A DNA stretch of 64,000 nucleotides from Streptomyces misionensis (GTDB taxonomy: Bacteria > Actinomycetota > Actinomycetes > Streptomycetales > Streptomycetaceae). Below the pieces are notes generated by a model. That model searched no databases, was not told where the DNA came from, and worked only from the letters and a program-made list of their open reading frames with translations. The stretch is taken from contig NZ_FNTD01000004.1 in assembly GCF_900104815.1 (NCBI RefSeq), positions 1,736,001 through 1,800,000 on the forward strand, given 5' to 3'. The number at the start of each line of letters is the position of its first letter. Position 1 is the stretch's first letter. Positions 56,831 through 64,000 of the stretch are shown one piece after another. Position numbers and translations under genes: made by a program.

Positions 56831-57568
56831 CTACGCGGCCTTGCCGACCCCGGCCGCGTCCGGCTCCTTGGCCTTCAGCAGCCGCAGCTTGGGCGCGGGG
56901 CCCGAGCGGCCGCCGCGGCTGTGCAGGGCGCGGGCGGCGAAGTCGCCGGCGAACTGGATGACGGAGATGGCGACGGCGAGGATCGCGACGGTGATCCACA
57001 TCAGCTCGGTCTCGAACCGCTGGTAGCCGTAGCGGACGGCGAGGTCGCCGAGGCCGCCGCCGCCGACCGTGCCGGCCATCGCGGAGTAGCCGATGAGGGC
57101 GATGACCGTGGTGGTGGTGCTGGCGATCAGGGAGGGCAGGGACTCGGGGACGAGCACCTTGCGGACGATGGTCCAGGTGTTGCCGCCCATGGACTGCACG
57201 GCCTCCACGAGCCCCTGGTCGACCTCGCGGACGGCCGTCTCGACCAGGCGGGCGAAGAACGGGATGCCGCCGATGGCGAGCGGTACGACCGCGGCGGCCG
57301 TGCCGATCGTGGTGCCGGTGACCCAGCGGGTGAAGCTCATCAGGGCGACCATCAGGATGATGAACGGCAGCGAGCGGCCGATGTTCACGATCTGGCCGAT
57401 CACCTTGTTGGCGACGATGTTCTGCAGCAGGCCCCCGCGGTCCGTGAGGACGAGCAGCAGGCCGAGCGGGAGGCCGGCGACGACGGCGATCAGGGTGGAC
57501 CAGAGCACCATGTCGAACGTCTCGGAACAGGCCTGCGACAGCAGGGGCTGCATCTCGGACCAGGTCAC
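56831..57568 (-). CDS. metI: Methionine ABC transporter permease
   Basis: 245 residues with five or six membrane helices and the inner-membrane permease loop motif (EAVQSMGGNTWTIVRKVLVPESLPSL-type; here EAVQSMGGNTWTIVRK). GTG 57568 overlaps the metN stop. The C-terminal tail of about 30 residues is hydrophilic. Confidence 0.92.
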   Translation of the reverse strand: MTWSEMQPLLSQACSETFDMVLWSTLIAVVAGLPLGLLLVLTDRGGLLQNIVANKVIGQIVNIGRSLPFIILMVALMSFTRWVTGTTIGTAAAVVPLAIGGIPFFARLVETAVREVDQGLVEAVQSMGGNTWTIVRKVLVPESLPSLIASTTTTVIALIGYSAMAGTVGGGGLGDLAVRYGYQRFETELMWITVAILAVAISVIQFAGDFAARALHSRGGRSGPAPKLRLLKAKEPDAAGVGKAA

Positions 57569-58599
57569 TTGGCACCTTCCTTCACCAGTACGGCCTCCTG
57601 GCCCACGACGTCGATCTGCAGTCCCTGTTCGCGCAGGAACCCGATGGGCACCACGTTGTCCTCGTAGCGACCGGGCAGTTCGAGGCGCATCCGGCCGATC
57701 TGGAGGCCGCCGACGGTGTCGATGGCGGCGCCGAGGATCGAGATGTCGATGTTGTAGGTGCGCGACAGCTGGGAGATGACCGGCTGGGTGGCGGCCTCGC
57801 CGTGGAAGGTGACGTCGAGGACCGTGCGGTCGGCGCCGGTGCGCTCGCCGCTGACCGGGAACAGCGCGGCGGCCAGTTCGGATCCGGGGGTGGCCAGCAG
57901 CTCGCTGACCGTGCCGGACTCCACGATCCGGCCCTTCTCCATCAGGGCGGCGGAGTCGCAGACGGCCTTGACCACGTCCATCTCGTGGGTGATGAGCAGG
58001 ACGGTGAGGCCGAGCTGCCGGTTGAGGTCGCGCAGCAGCTGGAGGATGGAGCGGGTGGTCTCCGGGTCGAGGGCGCTGGTGGCCTCGTCGGACAGCAGCA
58101 CCTTGGGGTCGCCGGCCAGGGCGCGGGCGATGCCGACGCGCTGCTTCTGGCCGCCGGAGAGCTGGGCGGGGTAGGCCTTGGCCTTGTCGGCGAGGCCCAC
58201 CAGGTCGAGCAGTTCGAGCGCCTTGGCGGAACGTTCCTTCCCGGACTTGCCCAGGATCTCCAGCGGCAGCTCGACGTTGTCCTGCACGGTCCGCGAGGAC
58301 AGCAGGTTGAAGTGCTGGAAGACCATGCCGATCCGGCTGCGCGCCTGGCGCAGCTCCTTGCCGGCGCGCGGTCCGCGGCCGGCCAGGGCGGTGAGGTCCT
58401 GCCCGGCGACGGTCACGGTGCCGGAGGTGGGGCGCTCCAGCAGGTTGACGCAGCGGATGAGGGAGGACTTGCCGGCGCCGGACTGCCCGATGACGCCGTA
58501 GACCTCGCCTTCGCGGACGTGGAGATCGACGCCGTCGAGGGCGGTGACCTCGCGGCCGCGGGAGCGGTAGACCTTGGTCAGGCCCGATGTGGTGATCAC
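57565..58599 (-). CDS. metN: Methionine ABC transporter ATP-binding protein
   Basis: 344 residues. Walker A GQSGAGKSS (38-46), signature LSGGQKQRVGIARAL, Walker B VLLSDEATSALD, and a C-terminal ACT-like NIL domain that senses methionine in this subfamily. GTG 58599 follows GGAAATCCA. First gene of the operon; the 387-bp leader region upstream contains a Cys-rich short ORF. Confidence 0.94.
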   Translation of the reverse strand: MITTSGLTKVYRSRGREVTALDGVDLHVREGEVYGVIGQSGAGKSSLIRCVNLLERPTSGTVTVAGQDLTALAGRGPRAGKELRQARSRIGMVFQHFNLLSSRTVQDNVELPLEILGKSGKERSAKALELLDLVGLADKAKAYPAQLSGGQKQRVGIARALAGDPKVLLSDEATSALDPETTRSILQLLRDLNRQLGLTVLLITHEMDVVKAVCDSAALMEKGRIVESGTVSELLATPGSELAAALFPVSGERTGADRTVLDVTFHGEAATQPVISQLSRTYNIDISILGAAIDTVGGLQIGRMRLELPGRYEDNVVPIGFLREQGLQIDVVGQEAVLVKEGAK

Positions 58600-58986
58600 T
58601 GGATTTCCGTCACTGTCGAGTGCGCGGGCGCGGGTGTGCCCGGGCACGGGTGCGTTGCGTGCGTTCGGTCGGGGACGCGGCACGGTTCTCGGGTGGCGGT
58701 GGAGAACGCCGTGTGCGCGGGCGGCCTCGGGTCACACGTGCCCGGGTGCGGGCGCGGGACGGGCCGCGGCTCTCGCTTCGGGGCGCGAGGCTCGGATGGT
58801 GCGGGGGCCCTCTAGAAGGCGCACATTCGACACGGACACGTACAAACAGCACCGGGCGTCATGGTCGCCTCGGTCGCAGGGATGCGGCTGTTCGTCGTGG
58901 TCATGCGGCCCAGTAAAGCAGACGTGGGCCGTCGGCCGGCCGCCGCTGTCCGGATGCTGGACAGCGGCGGACAGCCCGGGGCGGGC
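58600..58986 (-). promoter_or_regulatory. metNIQ leader region
   Basis: 387 bp between the HAD gene and metN. Besides the Cys-rich short ORF it contains a stem with GTTCTC/GAGAAC plus CACG/CGTG (58681-58713), a CTCGC/GCGAG hairpin near 58774-58796, the perfect palindrome GTGCCCGGGCAC (58636-58647) and a near copy GTGCCCGGGTGC (58738-58749). No SAM riboswitch signature was found. Layout fits transcription attenuation or a repressor site. Confidence 0.45.
58812..58862 (-). CDS. Cys-rich upstream ORF (candidate leader peptide) of metNIQ
   Basis: 16 residues, MTPGAVCTCPCRMCAF, ending TAG 212 bp before metN. ATG 58862 follows GAGGCGACC, a fair ribosome binding site; an in-frame ATG at 58904 would give 30 residues. 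Four cysteines lie within eight residues and three of them use TGT, with GCT, GTT and CGA also present, all unusual codons in this GC-rich genome. The pattern resembles Cys-responsive attenuator uORFs described in mycobacteria; function here is inferred. Confidence 0.5.
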   Translation of the reverse strand: MTPGAVCTCPCRMCAF

Positions 58987-59631
58987 TCAGCCGCGTACGG
59001 ATATCTCCACCCGGGCGTCGCGGACCAGTGCGGACAAGGCCGCGAGGTCGTCCACCACCAGGTCGGCGTCGAGTTCCCCGGCCCGGTGGGTTGTGGCCAA
59101 CGCCACGGTGGCCATGCCGGCCGCGCGGGCCGCGCGCAGCCCGGCGGGGGCGTCCTCGAAGACGACGCAGTGGGCGGGGTCCACGCCGAGCTGCCGCGCG
59201 GCCAGCAGATAGGGCTCGGGATCGGGCTTGCCGTGGGTGACGTCCTCGGCACTGACCAGCGACTTCGGCGTGATGCCCGCGGCCTGGAGCCGGGCCTCGG
59301 CGAGCCGGCGGGTGGCGGAGGTGACGACGGCCCAGCGGTCGGCGGGCAGGGAGTCCAGGAACTCCAGGGTGCCGGGCAGCGGCCGCACCCCGGCCACGTC
59401 CTCCACCTCCAGCTGCTCGACCCGGGCGACGGCCCCGGGCACCAGGTCGGCCGGGAGCAGGTCGGCGATGATCTCCGCGGCGGTACGGCCGTGCAGCTCC
59501 ACGCCCCGCAGCCGCTCGGCGGTGACCCCGTACTCGCCGGCCCACCTGGTCCAGCAGCGCACGACGGAGTCGTACGAGGAGACGAGGGTGCCGTCGTTGT
59601 CGAACAGGAGGGCGTGTGCGTGGATCGTCAT
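58987..59631 (-). CDS. HAD-superfamily phosphatase (subfamily IA)
   Basis: 214 residues. HAD motif I is LLFDNDGTLVSS (D-x-D as DND), motif II VVTSA, motif III GKPDPEPY and motif IV VFEDAPAGLRAA. Acts on a small phosphorylated substrate such as a sugar phosphate; 2-deoxyglucose-6-phosphatase-like sequence. ATG 59631. Confidence 0.9.
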   Translation of the reverse strand: MTIHAHALLFDNDGTLVSSYDSVVRCWTRWAGEYGVTAERLRGVELHGRTAAEIIADLLPADLVPGAVARVEQLEVEDVAGVRPLPGTLEFLDSLPADRWAVVTSATRRLAEARLQAAGITPKSLVSAEDVTHGKPDPEPYLLAARQLGVDPAHCVVFEDAPAGLRAARAAGMATVALATTHRAGELDADLVVDDLAALSALVRDARVEISVRG

Positions 59632-59700
59632 GCGCTCGACCCTACGGTGTACGGCGGGGTCGGCGGCGATCGCCCGTTTCCGCCGTAATAAGGTCACCGC

Positions 59701-60060
59701 ATGCTCACTGTCCTGACGCTGGTGACCGGGGTCGCCGCGCTGCTGCTCGCCGCCTGGTGCGGCTGGGCCGCCTACCGTGACCAGCCCACCAAGGACTGGC
59801 ACCTCATCGGCATGGCCGCGGTGTCGGTGCTGGCCGCGGTGCAGCTGGTGATCGGGATCGTGCAGCTGGCGCGGGGCGAGAAGCCGGAGCAGGGCACCGC
59901 GATCTTCGTGGCGTATCTGCTGGGCGCGTTCGCGTGCGTCCCGGCCGCGGGGTTCATGTCGCTGGCCGAGCGGACCCGCTGGGGTTCGGTGACGGCCGCG
60001 GCGGGCGGTGTGGTGCTCGCCGTACTGCAGGTCCGCCTCTATGACATCTGGGGAAGCTGA
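59701..60060 (+). CDS. Small membrane protein, four hydrophobic segments
   Basis: 119 residues, start MLTVLTLVTGVAALLLAAW, with hydrophobic segments near 2-22, 35-56, 67-84 and 93-110. The gene following starts one base after its stop, so they are translated together. No family recognised. Confidence 0.82.
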   Translation: MLTVLTLVTGVAALLLAAWCGWAAYRDQPTKDWHLIGMAAVSVLAAVQLVIGIVQLARGEKPEQGTAIFVAYLLGAFACVPAAGFMSLAERTRWGSVTAAAGGVVLAVLQVRLYDIWGS

Positions 60061-60061
60061 G

Positions 60062-60481
60062 ATGACGACCGTCGAGGAGAAGCCGGCCCGGCTGATCAGC
60101 GGGCCGGGGATGCTGCTCGTGTGGTTCTACGGCGTGATGGTGGTCGGCGCGCTGTCGCGTTCCGCCTACCAGATCTCGACGGACTTCCAACGGGCGCCGC
60201 TGGCGTACTCGTTGTCCGCGGTGGCCGGGCTGGTGTACGCGTTCATCACGTACACGCTGGTGCGCGGCGGGGAGGTCGCCCGGCGGGCGGCGCTGGTGTG
60301 CTGCGGCGTGGAACTGGCGGGCGTGCTCCTGGTGGGCACGTGGACCGTGGTCGACGGCTCGGCGTTCCCCGACGCCACGGTCTGGTCCGACTACGGGATG
60401 GGCTACGTCTTCATCCCCGTGCTGCTTCCGCTGTCCGCGATGTACTGGCTGCGCAAGGCGCGGCCCGGGGCCACCGCCTGA
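60062..60481 (+). CDS. Membrane protein, four hydrophobic segments
   Basis: 139 residues, start MTTVEEKPARLISGPGM, hydrophobic segments near 18-33, 49-67, 76-95 and 112-128. Directly follows the 119-residue protein with a single-base gap. Together they look like a two-protein membrane unit of unknown role. Confidence 0.82.
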   Translation: MTTVEEKPARLISGPGMLLVWFYGVMVVGALSRSAYQISTDFQRAPLAYSLSAVAGLVYAFITYTLVRGGEVARRAALVCCGVELAGVLLVGTWTVVDGSAFPDATVWSDYGMGYVFIPVLLPLSAMYWLRKARPGATA

Positions 60482-60509
60482 GCCGCGCCGGAGCGCGGCT
60501 CAGGCCGGT

Positions 60510-61007
60510 TCACGCCGTGGTCGCGTAGGCGGCCGCGGGCTTCTCCAGGATGATCAGGTCCACTCCGTCCGTGCCCTTGGCGCGGCCCACCGCCTCGTAG
60601 CCGACCCGGCGGTAGAGGCGGAGGTTGCCCTCGCTGCGGTGGCCGGTCTGGAGCCGGAAGAGGGTGGCGCCGCGTTCCCCGGCGAGGGCGGCCTCGGCGG
60701 CGCGCAGCAGCCGGGCGCCGATGCCGTGCCCCTGGAGGCGGGGGTGGACGCAGAGCCGGGCGATGGCGGCGGCGCCGTCCTCGGTCACCTTGCCGCGTAC
60801 GGCGCCGATCACCTCGTCGCCGAGCCGGGCGACGAAGACGCAGTCCGAGGCGATCTCCTCGCGGACGGCGTCGAGGGTCTCGACGAGCGGGTCGATGCGG
60901 TAGTTGCCGTAGAGCGCCGCTTCGCTCTGGAAGCAGAGGTACTGGAGGCGGAAGATCTGCTCCGCGTCCTGTTCGGTCGCCACCGAGATGGTCACGCTCA
61001 TGCCCAT
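60510..61007 (-). CDS. GNAT acetyltransferase
   Basis: 165 residues. Single GNAT domain with acetyl-CoA loop HPRLQGHGIGARLLRAAE and NLRLYRRVGYEAV. Substrate unknown. ATG 61007 gives a GGGAGG site at nine-base spacing; an ATG six bases further in is possible. Confidence 0.88.
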   Translation of the reverse strand: MGMSVTISVATEQDAEQIFRLQYLCFQSEAALYGNYRIDPLVETLDAVREEIASDCVFVARLGDEVIGAVRGKVTEDGAAAIARLCVHPRLQGHGIGARLLRAAEAALAGERGATLFRLQTGHRSEGNLRLYRRVGYEAVGRAKGTDGVDLIILEKPAAAYATTA

Positions 61008-61116
61008 GTGCGCATGCCTCCCGCTCACCTGATCACCTGTCGTCCCCCACACTCCTATCCCCGCCCTCGGCGCGAGGCAATCTCCGTCGTGCGCGGTCGC
61101 CCTGTGAGATAGCCGA

Positions 61117-61142
61117 CTCCCCCGCCGTCGGCGGCGGGGGAG
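61117..61142 (-). terminator. Terminator after the glycerophosphodiesterase gene
   Basis: Perfect stem CTCCCCCGCCG (61117-61127) and CGGCGGGGGAG (61132-61142) with a four-base loop, 12 bp after the stop. Confidence 0.85.
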
Positions 61143-61153
61143 CCGGTGTCCGG

Positions 61154-62332
61154 TCAGCTCAGGAAGTCGGCGCGGGCGAGGATCCCGGTGTCGGCGTTGT
61201 CGGTGAAGACGCCGTCGATGCCGGTCTCGAAGTACGCCTTGAAGGCGCCGAAGGCGTCGCCGTAGCCGTCGGCCGCGCCGCCCTTGCGGAACTCGGCCGG
61301 CAGGAAGGGATTCTCGTTGCGCATGGTGTAGGGGTGCAGGATCAGCCCGACGCGGTGGGCGTCGGCGACCAGGCCGGAGGGCTCGGCGAGGGTGCCGTCC
61401 GCCTTCCTCGGGATCACCAGGTCGAGGGTGGGGCCGATGCCCTGGGCGTAACCGGCGATCTCCCGCAGGCCCTTGGGGGTGATCAGGTCGGCGACGGTGC
61501 GCGGGTCGCCCGTCTCCACGAAGTCCCAGGGGCGGCTGTCGGCCGTGGACAGCAGCACCACGAGCGGGTTGTCGACCAGCCGGTTGAGCCGCTCGATGCT
61601 GGTGGGCTCGAACGACTGGAGGACCACCGGGGAGTTGCGGCCGTCCTTGCCGTGCTTGCGCAGCAGCTTGGCCACCCGCTCCTCCAGGCCGAGGCCCAGC
61701 TTGCGGAAGTAGGTGGGGTGCTTGGTCTCGGGGTAGATCCACACCTGCTTGCCGCGCTTGCGGGTCTGCTCGTCCTGCCAGGCGAGGACCTCCTCGAAGG
61801 TGGGGATCTCCCAGCGCCCGTTGTAGAGGGTGTTGTGCGGCCGGTTGGCCGGGATGCGCTCGACCGCGCGGAGCGTCTTCAGCTCGGCGAGGGTGAAGTC
61901 CTCGGTGAACCAGCCGGTGGTGGGCACGCCGTCGAGCACCTTGGTGGTCTTGCGGCCGGCGAACTCGGGATGGTCCGCGACATCGGTGGTACCGCCGATC
62001 TCCGGCTCGTGCCGGCAGACGAGGTGGCCGTCCTTGGTGGGACACAGGTCGCCGGCCTCCACGATGTCGGCGCCGAAGTCGAGGGCGAGTTCGTAGGAGC
62101 CGAAGGTGTGCTCGGGGCGGTAGCCGCTGGCGCCCCGGTGCCCGATGATCGTCGGCACCGGCAGGCCCTTCAGTCCGCGGCCGGCGGGCTTCGCCGCCCG
62201 CGCCTCGGCCGCCCGCGCGGCCCCGGGCAGTCCGAGGACCGCCCCGCTCGCGCCCAGCACCGCGGCGCCGAGCAGCGCCCGCCGTCCCGTGCCCTCGTGC
62301 CGCGGCTGCTCGTTCGTCCGGTCGATCCCCAT
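61154..62332 (-). CDS. Tat-exported glycerophosphodiester phosphodiesterase
   Basis: 392 residues. Twin-arginine signal (GTGRRALLGAAVLG, about 15-28) ending near ARAAEARA, then the GDPD barrel with HRGASGYRPEHT (65-76), EAGDLCPTKDG and C-terminal IDGVFTDNADTG. Releases alcohols from glycerophosphodiesters outside the cell, a phosphate or lipid-scavenging role. ATG 62332 follows AGGAGG and is preferred over the longer frame. Confidence 0.92.
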   Translation of the reverse strand: MGIDRTNEQPRHEGTGRRALLGAAVLGASGAVLGLPGAARAAEARAAKPAGRGLKGLPVPTIIGHRGASGYRPEHTFGSYELALDFGADIVEAGDLCPTKDGHLVCRHEPEIGGTTDVADHPEFAGRKTTKVLDGVPTTGWFTEDFTLAELKTLRAVERIPANRPHNTLYNGRWEIPTFEEVLAWQDEQTRKRGKQVWIYPETKHPTYFRKLGLGLEERVAKLLRKHGKDGRNSPVVLQSFEPTSIERLNRLVDNPLVVLLSTADSRPWDFVETGDPRTVADLITPKGLREIAGYAQGIGPTLDLVIPRKADGTLAEPSGLVADAHRVGLILHPYTMRNENPFLPAEFRKGGAADGYGDAFGAFKAYFETGIDGVFTDNADTGILARADFLS

Positions 62333-62699
62333 CGGCGGCCTCCTGCCGTCTGCTGCGCCTGCTGCGCCCGCTGTCGTGTCGCTCGTCGGTTCGAGCGATC
62401 GTAGGGGCGGGAACATGACAGGAGGGCGGCTTCGGGTCGAACACGGGGACGCCGGCGAGTGGACCGTGGGCGTCCCGGGGTGACGGACCGTCGCGCGGCG
62501 CGTCCGGCCGAGCGACGTCCGTCACATCGGCACAAGGGCGTTACCCGCCGTCTGCCACGCGTCACCGCAGGTAAACCCACGTCAACTCTTCGTAAGACCT
62601 CGGTGAACCGGCGGTACCCGATGTGCGTTCGCGCCGGACCCGCGAGTAATGTCCTCACCTGCACAGACTCATATCGCTCCCTCGGCATCGGAGGACCCG
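62333..62699. other. Divergent promoter region
   Basis: 367 bp between the divergent glycerophosphodiesterase and PlsC-like genes. No gene was supported; the plus-strand ATG at 62649 lacks a ribosome binding site and is treated as non-start. Less GC-rich stretches (62580-62620) may carry promoters. Confidence 0.4.
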
Positions 62700-63371
62700 T
62701 TGTCCCGCTTCCGCCTCATCAAGGCAGTGCTCGGACCGATCATGCGCCTGATGTTCCGCCCCCAGGTGGAGGGCGTGGAGCACATTCCGGGGGACGGCCC
62801 GGTGATTCTGGCCGGAAATCACCTCACCTTCATCGACTCGATCGTGCTGCCGCTGGTCACCAAGCGTCAGGTGTTCTTCATCGGCAAGGACGAGTACGTC
62901 ACCGGCAAGGGCGTCAAGGGCCGGCTGATGGCGTGGTTCTTCACCGGCGTCGGCATGATCCCGGTGGACCGCGACGGCGCGAACGGCGGTGTGGCCGCGC
63001 TGATGACCGGACGGCGGATCCTGGAGGAGGGGAAGATCTTCGGCATCTACCCCGAGGGCACCCGCTCCCCCGACGGCCGCCTCTACCGGGGCCGCACGGG
63101 CATCGCCCGCCTGACCCTGATGACCGGCGCCCCCGTGGTGCCGTTCGCCATGATCGGCACCGACAAGCTCCAGCCGGGCGGCAACGGCATCCCGCGCCCC
63201 GGCAAGGTGACCGTGCGCTTCGGCGCGCCGATGGAGTTCTCCCGCTACGACGGCATGGACCGCGACCGCTATGTGCTGCGCGCCGTGACGGACTCCGTGA
63301 TGGCCGAGGTCATGCGGCTGTCCGGGCAGGAGTACGTGGACATGTACGCCACCAAGGCGAAGGCCGCCTGA
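62700..63371 (+). CDS. 1-acyl-sn-glycerol-3-phosphate acyltransferase (PlsC-like)
   Basis: 223 residues from TTG 62700. LPLAT motifs NHLTFID (HxxxxD at 41-46), FIGKDEY, GMIPVDR and YPEGTRS are intact, so it likely makes phosphatidic acid or acylates a related lysolipid. TTG was chosen because GGAGG stands six bases upstream, whereas the in-frame ATG at 62649 has none; the product would then begin LSRFRLIKAV, as I recall for orthologues. Confidence 0.9.
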   Translation: MSRFRLIKAVLGPIMRLMFRPQVEGVEHIPGDGPVILAGNHLTFIDSIVLPLVTKRQVFFIGKDEYVTGKGVKGRLMAWFFTGVGMIPVDRDGANGGVAALMTGRRILEEGKIFGIYPEGTRSPDGRLYRGRTGIARLTLMTGAPVVPFAMIGTDKLQPGGNGIPRPGKVTVRFGAPMEFSRYDGMDRDRYVLRAVTDSVMAEVMRLSGQEYVDMYATKAKAA

Positions 63372-63478
63372 GACCTCCGGACGGGCGGACGCGGCGGGCG
63401 TTCGTCCGTCTGCCGGTGTGAATCTCCCCGGGCGCAGGGGCATTCGGCCTACGCTCCCGCGCGTACCCCCCGGAGAAC

Positions 63479-64000
63479 ATGTCTGATTCAGGCATGGATA
63501 CACCTTCGCGGCGAACCCTCCTCCGTGTCCCGATCGCAGCCGTCGGTGCGAGCCTCCTGGCGTCCTGCGGCTCCGGCTCCGAGACCCGCTCCGGCCCCCA
63601 CCGCGCGGACACCGGCCCCCTCGGGGCGGGCATGGAGGGGAACTTCGTACCGGCGGGACCCAAGGGGTACGTCAACCCGTCGGACCCGGAGGTCCTCGCC
63701 ACCGAGCGCAAGCGCGGGGCGGGCCGTGTGCACAGTCTCCGGTTCACGGCGGCCGAGGCGGAACTCGACCTGGGCGGGCGGTCCGTGCGGACCTGGGCCT
63801 ACAACGACACGGTGCCGGGCCCGCTGGTCCGGGTCAGCGCCGGCGACGTGCTCGATCTGACGCTCGCCAACCGGCTGCCCGTCAGCACCACCCTGCACTC
63901 GCACGGCGTGCGGCTGCGCTGCGACATGGACGGCGTACCGGACCTGACGCAGCGTGCCATCCCCTCGGGGCGCGACTTCCGCTACCGGTTCACCGTGAAG
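63479..64000 (+). CDS. Tat-exported multicopper oxidase lipoprotein, N-terminal part (3' end off window)
   Basis: 174 codons visible, open to the window edge. Twin-arginine motif PSRRTLLRVP and lipobox LLASC (Cys30) point to a Tat lipoprotein. The cupredoxin start follows: WAYNDTVPGPLVRVSAGDVLDLTLANRLP and the first copper motif TTLHSHGVRL, with HSHG in place of the usual HWHG. Could be a small two- or three-domain laccase-like oxidase; the rest is needed to tell. ATG 63479 follows GGAGAAC. Confidence 0.85.
   Translation, partial: MSDSGMDTPSRRTLLRVPIAAVGASLLASCGSGSETRSGPHRADTGPLGAGMEGNFVPAGPKGYVNPSDPEVLATERKRGAGRVHSLRFTAAEAELDLGGRSVRTWAYNDTVPGPLVRVSAGDVLDLTLANRLPVSTTLHSHGVRLRCDMDGVPDLTQRAIPSGRDFRYRFTVK

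Noticed and set aside
58600..58986. SAM (S-box) riboswitch upstream of metN
   Set aside because: No CTTATCAAGAG-type core or matching helices on the minus strand; the Cys-rich uORF is a better candidate for control.

Overview
The window reads as a chromosomal core segment of a Streptomyces species. GC content is very high, third codon positions are almost all G or C, GTG and TTG starts are common, and marker genes such as ssgB, SsgB-linked small genes, PIM-type lipid genes and large secD/bluB-cobT forms are typical of the genus. The gene order (rpsD, rarA, VKOR, hisS, relA, apt, secF, secD, yajC, ruvBAC, yebC, pdxT, pdxS, pimA, patA, pgsA, HIT, thrS, ssgB, cobalamin genes, metNIQ) agrees with what I recall for the chromosome core of S. 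coelicolor. No phage, plasmid, CRISPR array or complete insertion sequence was seen.

Layout. 1-7 kb: tail of a LuxR-type regulator, rpsD, rarA, a VKOR membrane protein, a 168-bp palindromic MITE-like repeat, and the MBL-hisS pair. 7-12.5 kb: membrane-anchored cyclophilin, DUF349 protein, relA (the ppGpp enzyme) and a small secreted protein that sits between relA and apt. 12.6-25 kb, almost entirely minus strand: apt-secF-secD-yajC, ruvB-ruvA-ruvC, yebC, pdxT-pdxS (vitamin B6), a LemA-like protein, and the phosphatidylinositol mannoside module pimA-patA-pgsA. 25-30 kb: two plus-strand genes (an EF-G-like protein with degraded GTPase motifs and an unknown membrane protein) interrupt the actinobacterial pgsA-HIT-thrS order. 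30-37 kb: HIT, thrS, an unknown protein plus DUF4365 operon facing a DEDDh exonuclease, two identical tRNA-Val(CAC) genes, and ssgB. 37-47 kb: small membrane proteins, FrnE-like thiol protein, a tandem GNAT, pabC-pabB, a cluster of five tRNAs (Gly, Cys, three Val), a zinc-ribbon protein, a phosphotransferase and a Ser/Thr kinase. 47-55 kb: an rRNA/tRNA methyltransferase and cobalamin/siroheme genes (cysG-like cobA, a fused bluB-cobT, cobL). 55-64 kb: metQ-metI-metN with a cysteine-rich upstream ORF, a HAD phosphatase, two small membrane proteins, GNAT, a Tat-exported glycerophosphodiesterase, a PlsC-like acyltransferase and the start of a Tat-exported multicopper oxidase lipoprotein.

Functionally the window joins growth control (relA, apt, yajC-secDF, ruvABC, ribosomal and aminoacyl-tRNA functions), cofactor synthesis (PLP, p-aminobenzoate, cobalamin lower ligand), phosphoinositide lipid assembly, methionine uptake and one key sporulation gene, ssgB. 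The observations most worth a second look are the Cys-rich uORF ahead of metNIQ, the MITE-like palindrome beside hisS, the secreted-protein gene inserted between relA and apt, the bluB-cobT fusion with its roughly 650-residue low-complexity region, the EF-G paralogue lacking canonical GTPase residues, and the DUF4365/exonuclease locus. All functional calls rest on reading motifs by eye; no database search was run.
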